Shown: positions 8,318 to 16,927 of the stretch, in pieces
Layout of the letters: the number at the start of each line of letters is the position of its first letter
Position numbering within the stretch: the first letter of the stretch is position 1
Origin: JAPUDQ01 sp049644865
GTDB taxonomy: Bacteria; Patescibacteriota; Saccharimonadia; Saccharimonadales; Saccharimonadaceae
Assembly (NCBI GenBank): GCA_049644865.1
Contig: JBARSV010000018.1
Span: 13,305-77,304, forward strand
Direction: 5' to 3'
DNA: 64,000 bases
Made by a program: the position numbers and the translations under genes
Notes under the pieces: model-generated
Told to the model about the DNA's origin: nothing
Seen by the model: the letters and a program-made list of their open reading frames with translations, nothing else
Databases searched by the model: none

Positions 8318-11300
8318 TTACCAATCCCTCTTCATATTTACTTGAATTTGACGACCTTCATTAATCGTCTGCTTTTTACTAACCATCCCGAGTCTATCTA
8401 TGCGCTCCACAAGTGTCTGATTGTACGTTTCGTTGGCCAGCTTCGGCCTCTTTAGGTGTTGCGTCAGAGATATGTAGGGCTCACCGAGCTTTGCAAGTGG
8501 TTGAGTAATGCTTGCAATCGTAACATCGTTTTCTGGCATGAGATTGACTAGACCAACCGTTGCTTCGTCCCGTAGGCTGCCAGCCTTAGAGAAGAGAGTG
8601 GCAAGAACATCAGGAGCAAGTTGCATACTTTGAGCATAAGCATATTCAACAAAATTACCTGCCGCACTATAGCTGAGCATTCCTTTGAAAGTATCGATGT
8701 CTACAATTACTCGCTTCTTTAGTTCGTCAAGATGTTCAGCTGAGGCTATCCCGTCAATATCGTCGGCTTTCCATTCAACTTCGTTAATATACGTAAGTAG
8801 CTCTGAGGAATTATCGATATAATGCTTCCTCGTACTCCAGCTTAATTCAGAGATTTCATTAAGATTCTCGGCTGTATCTTCAATCGAACCGTTCTTTAAT
8901 AGTTGTCCGTAAAGATCGCCCTCTTGCGGAGTGATTTCTGCCACATCAACGAAGGTTGCGTTATAACAGTCTTTGACGATATTCACCTTAACATCGACCT
9001 GTACGTTAGGGCTATTGAGTATGGCGATTATTAACATATCCTTAGCTCCAGCATCCCGAGTATCCATTGAGCTATCAAGAACAAGTGTCCCGACAGTATT
9101 TAGGTAAGTGCCCAGTATTTCATCTACAACTTCATTCTCTGAATGACCGTATTCATAGTAGTCAAGTGCATTACCAAACGTATTTGAAATAATTACATGT
9201 TGGATAGCCTGTGTCCAAGCACCTGCTTTAAGACTGTGTAGCTCATCTACCAGACAATTAGCGAGATCTGCATGATCTAGCAACTCGCCAAGACTATCCT
9301 TTGCATTGCTTGAAACATCATTAATAATTTCCTCAAAGCCTTGATCTCCTTTGATAGAGAATTGCTTAACTTTCAAGCCGTCTAGCATTGTGATGTATTC
9401 GTCAAAGTGACTGAGTATATTGGCATACAATTCTTCCTGACTCTTCTTGATCGTATCCAACGAGTAGTCCTCGCTGCCCAAGATTTGCTTTAAATTGTCG
9501 GCGTTAATCACGTATAGTCCATTATCAATAACAGCACGTTTTACTTTTGCACTGAGGCTGTCCATTGATTCAAAGCGAGCATTCAGTTTCTTGAGGACAT
9601 GCTTAATGCTATCTACCTTGCTTTGTTCGGTGCTTGTTTTTAATGCACTAATCTCAAAAGCGTTTTCAACTATGTACTGAGTAACTTCATCATCAACTTT
9701 GTACTCTTTGCGCACATCGGTATTTACTAAAGCTGTACTGATCAAGGCGTTGCGTTGCTTAGGCTTGATCAGATTACTCTTAACAATGAATTCAAATACC
9801 CCATCCCATTCACGAGTAATGCGAGCTACGAATTTAGATAAGTTTTTGGTGTTTGATACATATTCATTGATGAACTCTTCGGCATTGTATTTACCTGCAC
9901 CGATATTTGAAAGAATAACCCTCATCCTTCTATCGATCTGGTGAGTTACTAGATAGTCAACGATGCTAATGTTATACATGCTACGCTCATCAACATACGA
10001 GATATTCTCTCGCAATAGCTGTTTGATGTCTTTTGGATCAAGGTCGTAATAAATATCTTGTTGGTCTTCACGCTGAATGAATTGGATAGCAAAGTTAGCC
10101 GCATTCGGACTCATGCCGTCCTTGTGGTATACAGACGTGTAAAGAATATAATTTGAATCGATATAGCCCGATTTCAATAGATCGAGTGCTAGGCGAGGGT
10201 CAAACAATCGACCATCATTCAATATTTTTTCGACTATAGGCAAAAATTGCTCTTCATAAATAAGCATCAGATCTGCTATATCAATATGTAAGAGTTCTTT
10301 CTGCTCAACCTTAAGAACCTCGATCTCATCCTTAATATCTTGCTCTTCAGCAGCCTTCAGGGCAACCAGATCGATACTTCCTATTAATTCATTGGCTATG
10401 AATGCCTTGGTAAACGTTTGTTGACGCGCAACATTATAATTGGTTGGGTTGTGGGAGATAGTGAATTCTGCAGTCATATCTGCTTTGCTTAACTCTTCCC
10501 AAAAAGACAGGGTTTTAATATCATCCGCGCTGTATGCCTTACCATCGAAGTTGTAACTAATAATCTTTACGCCAGTTTGCGCGGCAACATCATCAACATA
10601 CTTCAGAAGAGTCTCGCCAAAACCTTTGGCTATTTTTTCAATGTTAAGGTTACTAGTGAGTCTCCCATTAAGCTCCGTAATCCGTCTCGTTACTTCACGG
10701 CTTCGCTCGCCAATAAACTTCCTTCGTTCAGCATAAACATTATCAAGTACGCTAGTGCCGTCCTTAATATTCTCAAAGTCCGCCAGATAGGTATTCTTAT
10801 ATGCAACGAGTGCAAATAAGCTGTCATCGTCTAAAGAATTAATACCAGAATCTGTAACTACCTTGTCCTTGAAAACAACGAACTCGTTATACATGTTTTT
10901 GATCAGTCGCATGTCGTTAATGTGCTTAGCTACCGTTTCTATCAGGCCATCCGACACTTTGTGGCTAATTTTTTCTAGCATGTTCTTAATAAACATCTTC
11001 GATGAAGAGATGGTAATGAACGGCACGACTGGAACAATAAGATCGAAAAACTTTGTCCTATTCGTAACCCTTGACTGAGAATCGCTTTCTTGTGCTGCGG
11101 CAAGCTCCTCCGCGACTTCAGTTGCTACACCAGATTCCTTAGCTTCTTTCTTATCTTCAGTACTATCATCAAATGTATTTTGGACAAAAACACTATCTTT
11201 AATTGCATACACAAACAGCACTCGACCGCGAATTTGTTTTGAGTTATTGAGAATTGTATTTAGTTGTCTCAAATTCTCAAAGATATATAGCGTATTGAAT

Positions 11301-12151
11301 CTATCAATATCTTCGATGATGACAATCCTGCGACCAGTAGCCTGAAAGTAGTAAATGATCTCATCTAAGTATTCATCAAAGTAGCTCTTCTCGCCATCCA
11401 ACGATAGCGACAACGGACCACCAGAAATCTTGTTCAACTTGATCTTACTTCCCCCAATAAACAGGATTATCGCGACACTCAGCCACGCGAAGAACCCTAG
11501 CGTCGCCCAAATATAAGGAGTTGGCCAATCAATACTCAACGACAACGATTCAACGAATTTACTAAAGTCGGTGGCATACCCAATGAAAATCAAGATTGCT
11601 GCAATCCATAAACTGAGCAGCAGCACTGATAGCTTATTTGGTTTCGCGGCGCGATTATAGCGTGAGTTTGGAAGTGATGAAGGCTTATCGTTAAATAAGA
11701 TGTGCTTAACAATTTCCTTTTGAATCAAATTAGAAAGAACACCGAGACGCTTAGCTTTAGGATCTCCCTCGTCTGTCGTTATGTATTTCTCGATATTTGC
11801 ACCTAGTGTCGAGAATGATATTCGTACAACTTTTCGCTTCTTGTTTTTGACGAACCATTCTAGAATAGAACTCTTTCCAGAGCCATAATGGCCAGTAAGC
11901 GCAAGGTTCTTGATCTTCTTGTCCTTAGCCGCCTTATTTAGCGAGCTTACATACTGTGCGTGATGTTTCTTCTCGATAGTGGGGTAAAGTGGTGATAGTT
12001 GATAGCCCGATGTCCCTCTCGCCACCCTGTAATCATTAAACTTATCCCGCCCATAAAGCACAGCCTGCTGTGCCCATTTTTTTGAGGTATCGATCATAGA
12101 CTTCTTGAGCTTATGTAGCTGTTCTTTTGATACAAGAGTTTTGATCTTCAT
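8318..12151 (-). CDS. YobI-like giant P-loop NTPase
   Basis: A 1277-aa protein. Residues 50-70 (YQLSPLYPTIEKKHHAQY) and the Walker A GHYGSGKSS (87-95) open a P-loop domain; two membrane helices follow at about 174-191 and 212-233; Walker B is VIIEDIDRF (277-285), followed by LRQLNTILNNSKQIRGR and FVYAIKDSVF. This order, membrane hairpin between Walker A and B included, matches YobI-like P-loop NTPases. The long C-terminal 800 residues are helical, without a recognised catalytic domain. Large NTPases of this build on tRNA-targeted elements are often conflict or phage-defence proteins; that role is inferred here. A TATACT box lies 9 bases before the ATG. Confidence 0.82.
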   Translation of the reverse strand: MKIKTLVSKEQLHKLKKSMIDTSKKWAQQAVLYGRDKFNDYRVARGTSGYQLSPLYPTIEKKHHAQYVSSLNKAAKDKKIKNLALTGHYGSGKSSILEWFVKNKKRKVVRISFSTLGANIEKYITTDEGDPKAKRLGVLSNLIQKEIVKHILFNDKPSSLPNSRYNRAAKPNKLSVLLLSLWIAAILIFIGYATDFSKFVESLSLSIDWPTPYIWATLGFFAWLSVAIILFIGGSKIKLNKISGGPLSLSLDGEKSYFDEYLDEIIYYFQATGRRIVIIEDIDRFNTLYIFENLRQLNTILNNSKQIRGRVLFVYAIKDSVFVQNTFDDSTEDKKEAKESGVATEVAEELAAAQESDSQSRVTNRTKFFDLIVPVVPFITISSSKMFIKNMLEKISHKVSDGLIETVAKHINDMRLIKNMYNEFVVFKDKVVTDSGINSLDDDSLFALVAYKNTYLADFENIKDGTSVLDNVYAERRKFIGERSREVTRRITELNGRLTSNLNIEKIAKGFGETLLKYVDDVAAQTGVKIISYNFDGKAYSADDIKTLSFWEELSKADMTAEFTISHNPTNYNVARQQTFTKAFIANELIGSIDLVALKAAEEQDIKDEIEVLKVEQKELLHIDIADLMLIYEEQFLPIVEKILNDGRLFDPRLALDLLKSGYIDSNYILYTSVYHKDGMSPNAANFAIQFIQREDQQDIYYDLDPKDIKQLLRENISYVDERSMYNISIVDYLVTHQIDRRMRVILSNIGAGKYNAEEFINEYVSNTKNLSKFVARITREWDGVFEFIVKSNLIKPKQRNALISTALVNTDVRKEYKVDDEVTQYIVENAFEISALKTSTEQSKVDSIKHVLKKLNARFESMDSLSAKVKRAVIDNGLYVINADNLKQILGSEDYSLDTIKKSQEELYANILSHFDEYITMLDGLKVKQFSIKGDQGFEEIINDVSSNAKDSLGELLDHADLANCLVDELHSLKAGAWTQAIQHVIISNTFGNALDYYEYGHSENEVVDEILGTYLNTVGTLVLDSSMDTRDAGAKDMLIIAILNSPNVQVDVKVNIVKDCYNATFVDVAEITPQEGDLYGQLLKNGSIEDTAENLNEISELSWSTRKHYIDNSSELLTYINEVEWKADDIDGIASAEHLDELKKRVIVDIDTFKGMLSYSAAGNFVEYAYAQSMQLAPDVLATLFSKAGSLRDEATVGLVNLMPENDVTIASITQPLAKLGEPYISLTQHLKRPKLANETYNQTLVERIDRLGMVSKKQTINEGRQIQVNMKRDW

Positions 12152-12342
12152 TAGATACTAAGTATAAAATTAAATACCATATAATAAAAGCATAAGCGTG
12201 TCTACGCAAAAGAGGTAGACGTCTTATTGTTCTATTACTGCTACTTAGGACTGTATGAGGTAGGGAATCCGCATGCTCTGGTATATTTCAGACGCTACAA
12301 TCAGTTCACGCTTTATCTGGTTCCAAGTGGTTAATAGCGTTT

Positions 12343-12385
12343 CTACCACGCTAAGACCCCACTCCTTGTGGGGTTTTTGCGTGGT
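12343..12385 (+). repeat. 43-bp direct repeat, distal copy (att-like)
   Basis: Copy of the tRNA end plus its terminator, located between the YobI-like gene and the 3' end of zwf. Its hairpin and T-run point in the plus direction and so fit the tRNA gene, not zwf. Confidence 0.85.
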
Positions 12386-12402
12386 AATGTAGAGTTTCGC
12401 AC

Positions 12403-13791
12403 CTACGACGTCGGACTGATGTCGCGAGCAGCGGTGCCGATAGGGTAGATGGCGAGGCCGTGGTCGTTTTTGGACCAGGCTTGGATGACATTTTCGATGA
12501 TGCGCCATGAACTCATGACTTCGGCTGACGAGGCAAAGAGTGACTGGTCGTCGCGGATCGCGTCGACGATGACGCGGGCGTAAGCTTCGATACTGCGATT
12601 CATAAATGACCTGGCGTAGTCAAAGTCCATCTCGACCGTCTCCATGTCGTTGTGGATACCTGGCTGCTTGGCCTGCAATAGCAGTGTGATGCCTTCACGT
12701 GGTTGCAGGCGAAATATCAAGGCATTGGCTTCACCGCCCATATCTTCGTCGGCACGAAATTGCACGACAACCTCTGTCAGCTTCTCGTCGAGCCCCTTGC
12801 CTGTCTCGAGTGTCACGGCCGTCTTGCGCCACTGGGCATTGTCGATCGTCAGGCTGAGACGAGCAAATGTCTCAACGACCGAGTGGGCGTTGTCCACCTC
12901 GGCGCGATAACCCTCGTATTGCCCACGCTGAGTGTGCGTCGCCACCTCATCTGTCTCAATCGCCCGTATACTATCAAATAACCGCAACTTGGCCCGGTGG
13001 ATATCTGCGCTTTCCATGTGGGCCGGTTTCTCCATCGTGACCAGTGCGAGTACCTGTAGCAAATGACTCTGTATGATATCGCGCAGCGCCCCAGTGTGTT
13101 CATAAAAATACGCACGATTTTCGATGCCCAGCGTCTCGTGCACAAAGACTCGTATACTCTCGATGTGTTTGTCGTTCCAGATCGACTCAAACAGCGGATT
13201 TTTGAAGCGAAATGTCAAGATGTTTTGCGCTGTCTCCCGCGCCAAGTAATGATCGATGCGAAATGTCTGCTGCTCGCCAAAATGCTTACACGCCACGTCG
13301 ATGAGATGCTGCGCCGAGGCCGTATCGTGACCAAATGGCTTTTCGACCAACAACCGCGGCCGAAATATGTCGTCAGCAAACGGTTCGTTGTGACCTGTTG
13401 CACCGAGGTGCGACACGACCGGTTCAAACGCCTGCGCCGGTATGGACAAATAGTACATACGACTGACACCCGGCCCCATGTCGCGCGACAATTCTTGCAG
13501 GCGATCATACAGCCGGCGATAATCTGCCTCGTTGTCGATATCGAGCTGCAACATCTCGGTTTGCGCCATCAGGGCACTCGCTGCAATCGGGTCATCGCCG
13601 CTGGCGAGGAGTGACGCGTAGACGTCGCTTACCGGCACGTCTTGACGGCTAATGCCAACGATGCGAAATTTCTCCGGTAAACTATCATGACTCTTCAAAA
13701 AATGTATGGCCGGCAGTAGCTTGCGTTCGGCAAGATCACCAGTGATACCGAAGATGACGATGATCAGCGGGTTGTCATGATAATCGTTCAC
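12403..13791 (-). CDS. zwf: glucose-6-phosphate 1-dehydrogenase
   Basis: A 462-aa NADP-dependent dehydrogenase that opens the oxidative pentose phosphate pathway. The nucleotide-binding loop is GITGDLAERKLLPAI (residues 15-29), and the substrate/catalytic signature is RIDHYLARETAQNIL, which in most enzymes reads RIDHYLGKE; here K is R. The region FKNPLFESIWN follows as expected. It is the last gene of the pgl-gnd-zwf operon and overlaps gnd by 4 bases (ATGA). The order of the three genes gives the complete oxidative branch to ribulose 5-phosphate. Confidence 0.95.
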   Translation of the reverse strand: MNDYHDNPLIIVIFGITGDLAERKLLPAIHFLKSHDSLPEKFRIVGISRQDVPVSDVYASLLASGDDPIAASALMAQTEMLQLDIDNEADYRRLYDRLQELSRDMGPGVSRMYYLSIPAQAFEPVVSHLGATGHNEPFADDIFRPRLLVEKPFGHDTASAQHLIDVACKHFGEQQTFRIDHYLARETAQNILTFRFKNPLFESIWNDKHIESIRVFVHETLGIENRAYFYEHTGALRDIIQSHLLQVLALVTMEKPAHMESADIHRAKLRLFDSIRAIETDEVATHTQRGQYEGYRAEVDNAHSVVETFARLSLTIDNAQWRKTAVTLETGKGLDEKLTEVVVQFRADEDMGGEANALIFRLQPREGITLLLQAKQPGIHNDMETVEMDFDYARSFMNRSIEAYARVIVDAIRDDQSLFASSAEVMSSWRIIENVIQAWSKNDHGLAIYPIGTAARDISPTS

Positions 13792-14711
13792 GCCGCACCC
13801 TCACCATTGAGATTGTGATTGCCAAACTTGTTGCGCTGCGCAGCGACAACTTTGGTCGCAAAATTGGTCTCGCCAGCTTGTGACTTCACCCTCACATCCA
13901 TGGCAGCTTCGATCGCAGGCAGTGTCATGCCGAGCTGATGCGCTGTCTCGATCGCCCAGCGTGCCTCGCCGCTCTCTGCCACATAGCCACTTACACCGTC
14001 CATCGTTGGGTTTTCACGTAACGCCATCGCACTCAGTTCATTGAGCCAACTCGTGATTACGCTGTGGTGTTGCCAGAGATCCCCGGCCGTCGCAAGATCA
14101 ATCGAATCGCCGTAGGGGCCGTCGTGCAGTAAACGATAGCCTTCACCAAGTGACTGCATCATACCGTATTCGATCGCATTGTGCGTCATCTTGACATAAT
14201 GCCCCGCCCCACTTGGCCCGAAGTGGGCGTGCATGCCACCCGGCCGTACGAGCGTATCAAGCACCGGTACGATGGTCTCATAGACGGACCTGTCATCACT
14301 GCCGCACATCAGCGGAAAGCCATTGTGGTACCCCCATACCCCACCGCTGACACCGATGTCGATGAGGTGTTTGCCTGCTTGCGTGACGTGCTGGTTGAGC
14401 TCGCGCGTGATCCGATAGTCCGAATTCCCTCCGCTAATCATGATGCTCCCCTCTGGTACAAGCGACAGCCACGCGGTGATCTCTTCCTCGGCTACCCCGG
14501 TCGGCAGCATCACCCATATGACCACGCGTTCGTCGCCAAACGCCGCCACGACGTCTTGTTTGCTGGCGGCACCCTGTGCGCCGTAGCTCACCGCTTCATC
14601 GATCGGCCCTTGACTGCGGTTGTGAGCAATCACGTGGTGATCGCCCGACTCGGCCAGTTTGCGAGCAATTTGCATACCCATACGACCTAGTCCGTGAATG
14701 GCAATTTTCAT
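13788..14711 (-). CDS. gnd: 6-phosphogluconate dehydrogenase (decarboxylating), short type
   Basis: A 307-aa enzyme of the short GntZ/YqeC type, which is often NAD-linked. The N-terminal Rossmann motif is GLGRMGMQIARKL, the substrate-binding region is DIGVSGGVWGYHNGFPLMCG, and the catalytic lysine lies in GHYVKMTHNAIEYG. It decarboxylates 6-phosphogluconate to ribulose 5-phosphate. Both ends overlap neighbours by 4 bases (pgl upstream, zwf downstream), so the operon is translationally coupled. Confidence 0.94.
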   Translation of the reverse strand: MKIAIHGLGRMGMQIARKLAESGDHHVIAHNRSQGPIDEAVSYGAQGAASKQDVVAAFGDERVVIWVMLPTGVAEEEITAWLSLVPEGSIMISGGNSDYRITRELNQHVTQAGKHLIDIGVSGGVWGYHNGFPLMCGSDDRSVYETIVPVLDTLVRPGGMHAHFGPSGAGHYVKMTHNAIEYGMMQSLGEGYRLLHDGPYGDSIDLATAGDLWQHHSVITSWLNELSAMALRENPTMDGVSGYVAESGEARWAIETAHQLGMTLPAIEAAMDVRVKSQAGETNFATKVVAAQRNKFGNHNLNGEGAA

Positions 14712-15397
14712 GATGTTCCCTCGCTTTCTATCGCATCATTATATACATATACCTCAGGTAATTCGTAAAGGAGTACGCTGGGCAGATCACGGAGTGGCTC
14801 CACGTTGTCATAGAGCCGCCTAAGAGCCTCAGCCTTTGCCTCGCCATAAGCCAGTAGCCAGACAATTGCAATGCGACGAAGCGCTATCAGCGACGATGTC
14901 ATCCGTTGATAATCCGTCCAGGCATACCCCACAACAAATTGGTCGGTTGATTCAACCGCTGGCGAACCGGGCAGCACTCCCGCGGTATGCGCATCAGTTC
15001 CCAAGCCAAGCGTCGCAACCACAATGTGAGCAGTGTCATACGATTGTCGGAGTACATCATCATACTGTCGCACAGTGTCATCAAACGATATGTTGTCCGC
15101 GAGGACGTCGATCCACCGTGCCGTATTGGGCTCAAATCCTGCCTGGCGCATCTGCGCATAGTTGGAGTCGGCATGTCCAGTTGGCCCATAGCGCTCGTCA
15201 ACCGGCATGATGGTCAGCTGCGATAACTGCTCTGGTGTACACAATTGCCCTAGCCCTGTCATGACCTGACACTGTGGCGCGACATTTGACCCACCACTGA
15301 CCAACCATAGTACAGTATGCCCGGTCTGCAACTCCTCGGCGATTCGCTCCGTCATAGCCTGAACCGCACGCTCGCTACCCTCGCGAATAAACTTCAT
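14708..15397 (-). CDS. pgl: 6-phosphogluconolactonase
   Basis: A 229-aa SOL/DevB-type lactonase, the middle step of the oxidative pentose phosphate pathway. Motifs seen: LVSGGSNV, the DERYGPTGHADSN loop and TLGLGTDAHTAGVLPGS, the last carrying the catalytic histidine region. The ORF extends 17 codons further upstream, but MKFIREGSERAVQAM is the usual start and lies 6 bases after TATACT (15404-15409), making this the leaderless first gene of the pgl-gnd-zwf operon. Confidence 0.93.
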   Translation of the reverse strand: MKFIREGSERAVQAMTERIAEELQTGHTVLWLVSGGSNVAPQCQVMTGLGQLCTPEQLSQLTIMPVDERYGPTGHADSNYAQMRQAGFEPNTARWIDVLADNISFDDTVRQYDDVLRQSYDTAHIVVATLGLGTDAHTAGVLPGSPAVESTDQFVVGYAWTDYQRMTSSLIALRRIAIVWLLAYGEAKAEALRRLYDNVEPLRDLPSVLLYELPEVYVYNDAIESEGTS

Positions 15398-15499
15398 GGT
15401 ATTAGTATATGACATCATCACGATGAACGTATCATTATGACGACACATACAAAAACTCGCATGTGCGAATATTTGTATGTTTTACTTGAATGTCGATCA

Positions 15500-15621
15500 C
15501 CCTAGTTGTGCGCTGTTCTCCGAGGGACAGTTGGCCGTATCGGCCACGGCCAGTCAAAGCGTAGGCTCATCAGTTGGCGGCTGGCCGAATTTGTCCCGAG
15601 GAGGATGGCGCACAACTAGGG
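15500..15621. ncRNA. 122-base structured element between pgl and a small ORF
   Basis: The ends CCCTAGTTGTGCGC (15500-15513) and GCGCACAACTAGGG (15608-15621) are perfectly complementary over 14 bp. Inside, CTCC-GA-GGGACA pairs with TGTCCC-GA-GGAG, leaving a tandem G-A internal loop, then a small hairpin TTGGCCG/CGGCCA and a further GGCCAG/CTGGCC stem. This rod-like fold suggests a stable RNA or a leader element of the zwf operon (minus strand). The perfect 14-bp ends would also fit a miniature transposable element. I found no match to SRP RNA, RNase P RNA or tmRNA signatures; a 6S-like RNA is possible. Strand is not decided. Confidence 0.55.
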
Positions 15622-15634
15622 CCATACCTCGTTA

Positions 15635-15775
15635 TTACCCATCGATGTCTTCAACTGTCTCGAGTACTAACGCACGGCGAGCGATAAGTGATTGTAGCTC
15701 GTCGCTGCTGCGCACACGATTCCATGTCTCGAGAATTGTTTGCGATAGTTTGGTTTCGGCTTGTTGCTTTGTCAT
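15635..15775 (-). CDS. 46-aa small protein, unknown
   Basis: An ORF of 46 codons (MTKQQAETKLSQTILETW...), hydrophilic and helical, ending EDIDG with tandem stop codons TAATAA. No clear Shine-Dalgarno; a T/A-rich tract with ATATATA lies about 25 bases upstream. It lies between pgl and the divergent membrane-protein gene, and its 3' end borders the structured element 15500-15621. The even amphipathic composition argues for a real gene but it is not proven. Confidence 0.4.
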   Translation of the reverse strand: MTKQQAETKLSQTILETWNRVRSSDELQSLIARRALVLETVEDIDG

Positions 15776-15923
15776 GGTGGACTTTCTATTTGTTTTATTT
15801 GGTTATATATACATCATAGCAAAAAGTTTACGTTTTGTCAATACCTATCCATAACCACTTTGACATAAGGGGTAGAACTATGATATATAGTGAGGTGGAG
15901 AATCATAACAAAAAACAAATATT

Positions 15924-16643
15924 ATGCAGTTATACGCACCGTCACCTGCTTGGACCGTCCTTACCATCATGTTGGCCTTTGCGTTAGTGCAAGCGACTAT
16001 GCAAATCGGGGCAAGCGTTCTGACGCTACTAAACGGATACAGCCTCGGTCGACAGCGATCGCTCAAACGTTTATTTATCCTAAACCTGGCATATATTGCC
16101 GGTAATGTTGCGATGCTGATGTTGGTATTTGGTGCGTTACTCTACGTGGTTATTAACACTATCAATACCATCGGCCCGTATGATTGGTGGCTACTCGTCG
16201 GACTGCCAATTATTCTTGCAGCCGTAGTGCTCATTGGCTACTACCGTCTTGGACGAGGAACTGTTCTGTGGCTACCGCGCATCGCTGCTAGCTACCTCAC
16301 AGACAGAGCCAAGCGTACACGCAATGTGGTCGAAGCGGCAATGTTAGGCAGTGCTGCAACGTTGTTTGAGTTGCCATTTACGATTATCCCCATGATAGCA
16401 ACTGTCTATATCATGATTGCTTTTGTCATACCGAGCGACCATTTCGCGGTTATCAGCATATACAGTCTTATTGTGGTCGCCCCGCTTATCGTTATCGCTG
16501 TGTTAGTTTCGGGCGGGCATAGACTCAGTACGATACAACGCTGGAGAGAAGATAATAAACGGTTTATGCAAATCGCAACAGCTGCAGCACTCGTTGCGAC
16601 TGCATTATTCGTCCAAGCATTTTACGGGAGAAGCACGATATGA
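15924..16643 (+). CDS. polytopic membrane protein (LysE/DsbD-like fold suspected)
   Basis: A 239-aa protein with about six membrane helices. N-terminal LAFALVQATMQIGASVLTLL followed by a charged loop (GRQRSLKRL) recalls the LysE/CcdA/DsbD superfamily, but no diagnostic cysteine or proline pair is visible, so the family is an inference. It overlaps the following ATP-cone gene by ATGA and leads a three-gene operon ending in a flavoprotein oxidoreductase. A role in moving a small solute or electrons for that enzyme is possible. Confidence 0.6.
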   Translation: MQLYAPSPAWTVLTIMLAFALVQATMQIGASVLTLLNGYSLGRQRSLKRLFILNLAYIAGNVAMLMLVFGALLYVVINTINTIGPYDWWLLVGLPIILAAVVLIGYYRLGRGTVLWLPRIAASYLTDRAKRTRNVVEAAMLGSAATLFELPFTIIPMIATVYIMIAFVIPSDHFAVISIYSLIVVAPLIVIAVLVSGGHRLSTIQRWREDNKRFMQIATAAALVATALFVQAFYGRSTI

Positions 16644-16918
16644 GCAAGGCGTACGTGGTTAAGGGCGGCAAACATGACAGTGAGGTATTTGACCCGCTCA
16701 AACTACACGAGAGCATCGTCGCTGCCTGCCTCGCTGTGCGGGCATTTGAGGGTGAAGCCCACGACACTGCCGAGCATGTCTGCCGTCACGTCATCGATTG
16801 GCTAGAAGAAAAGACAGAGGTGACCAGTGCCGACATACGTCGAGTAGCATCAGAGATTCTCGCAACCTATCATCCCGATGCGGCGTATATGTACGAACAA
16901 CACAAACTAATATTGTAG
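16640..16918 (+). CDS. stand-alone ATP-cone domain protein
   Basis: A 92-aa protein made only of an ATP-cone: KAYVVKGGKHDSEVFDPLKL at the N-terminus and VTSADIRRVASEILATYHPD near the C-terminus match the nucleotide-sensing domain of ribonucleotide reductases and NrdR. NrdR's zinc ribbon is absent, so it is not NrdR itself. Such single cones might sense ATP/dATP for a partner protein. It lies between a membrane protein (4-base overlap) and a flavoprotein oxidoreductase (9-base gap). Confidence 0.75.
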   Translation: MSKAYVVKGGKHDSEVFDPLKLHESIVAACLAVRAFEGEAHDTAEHVCRHVIDWLEEKTEVTSADIRRVASEILATYHPDAAYMYEQHKLIL

Positions 16919-16927
16919 GGGGCGGCC

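Larger units (their letters stand above)
7576..12385. mobile_element. probable integrated element at the tRNA(CAT) 3' end
   Basis: A 43-bp direct repeat (7570-7612 and 12343-12385, no differences seen) spans the last tRNA bases plus the tRNA terminator. The distal copy follows sequence unrelated to a tRNA, as expected for the displaced original 3' end after site-specific insertion into a tRNA gene. The interval holds only a 114-aa membrane protein, a giant YobI-like NTPase, and a 26-bp copy of the tRNA 3' end (7726-7751). No integrase is present, so the element may be mobilised in trans or be a remnant. Codon use inside is more A/T-rich than in the flanking genes. Confidence 0.65.

Noticed and set aside
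12245..12508. 87-aa minus-strand ORF after zwf
   Set aside because: Runs across the att-like repeat and terminator and overlaps zwf in another frame.
15500..15621. Hammerhead ribozyme suggested by CTGATGAG on the minus strand
   Set aside because: The required GAAA/GAAAC core strand and stem III are missing around it.
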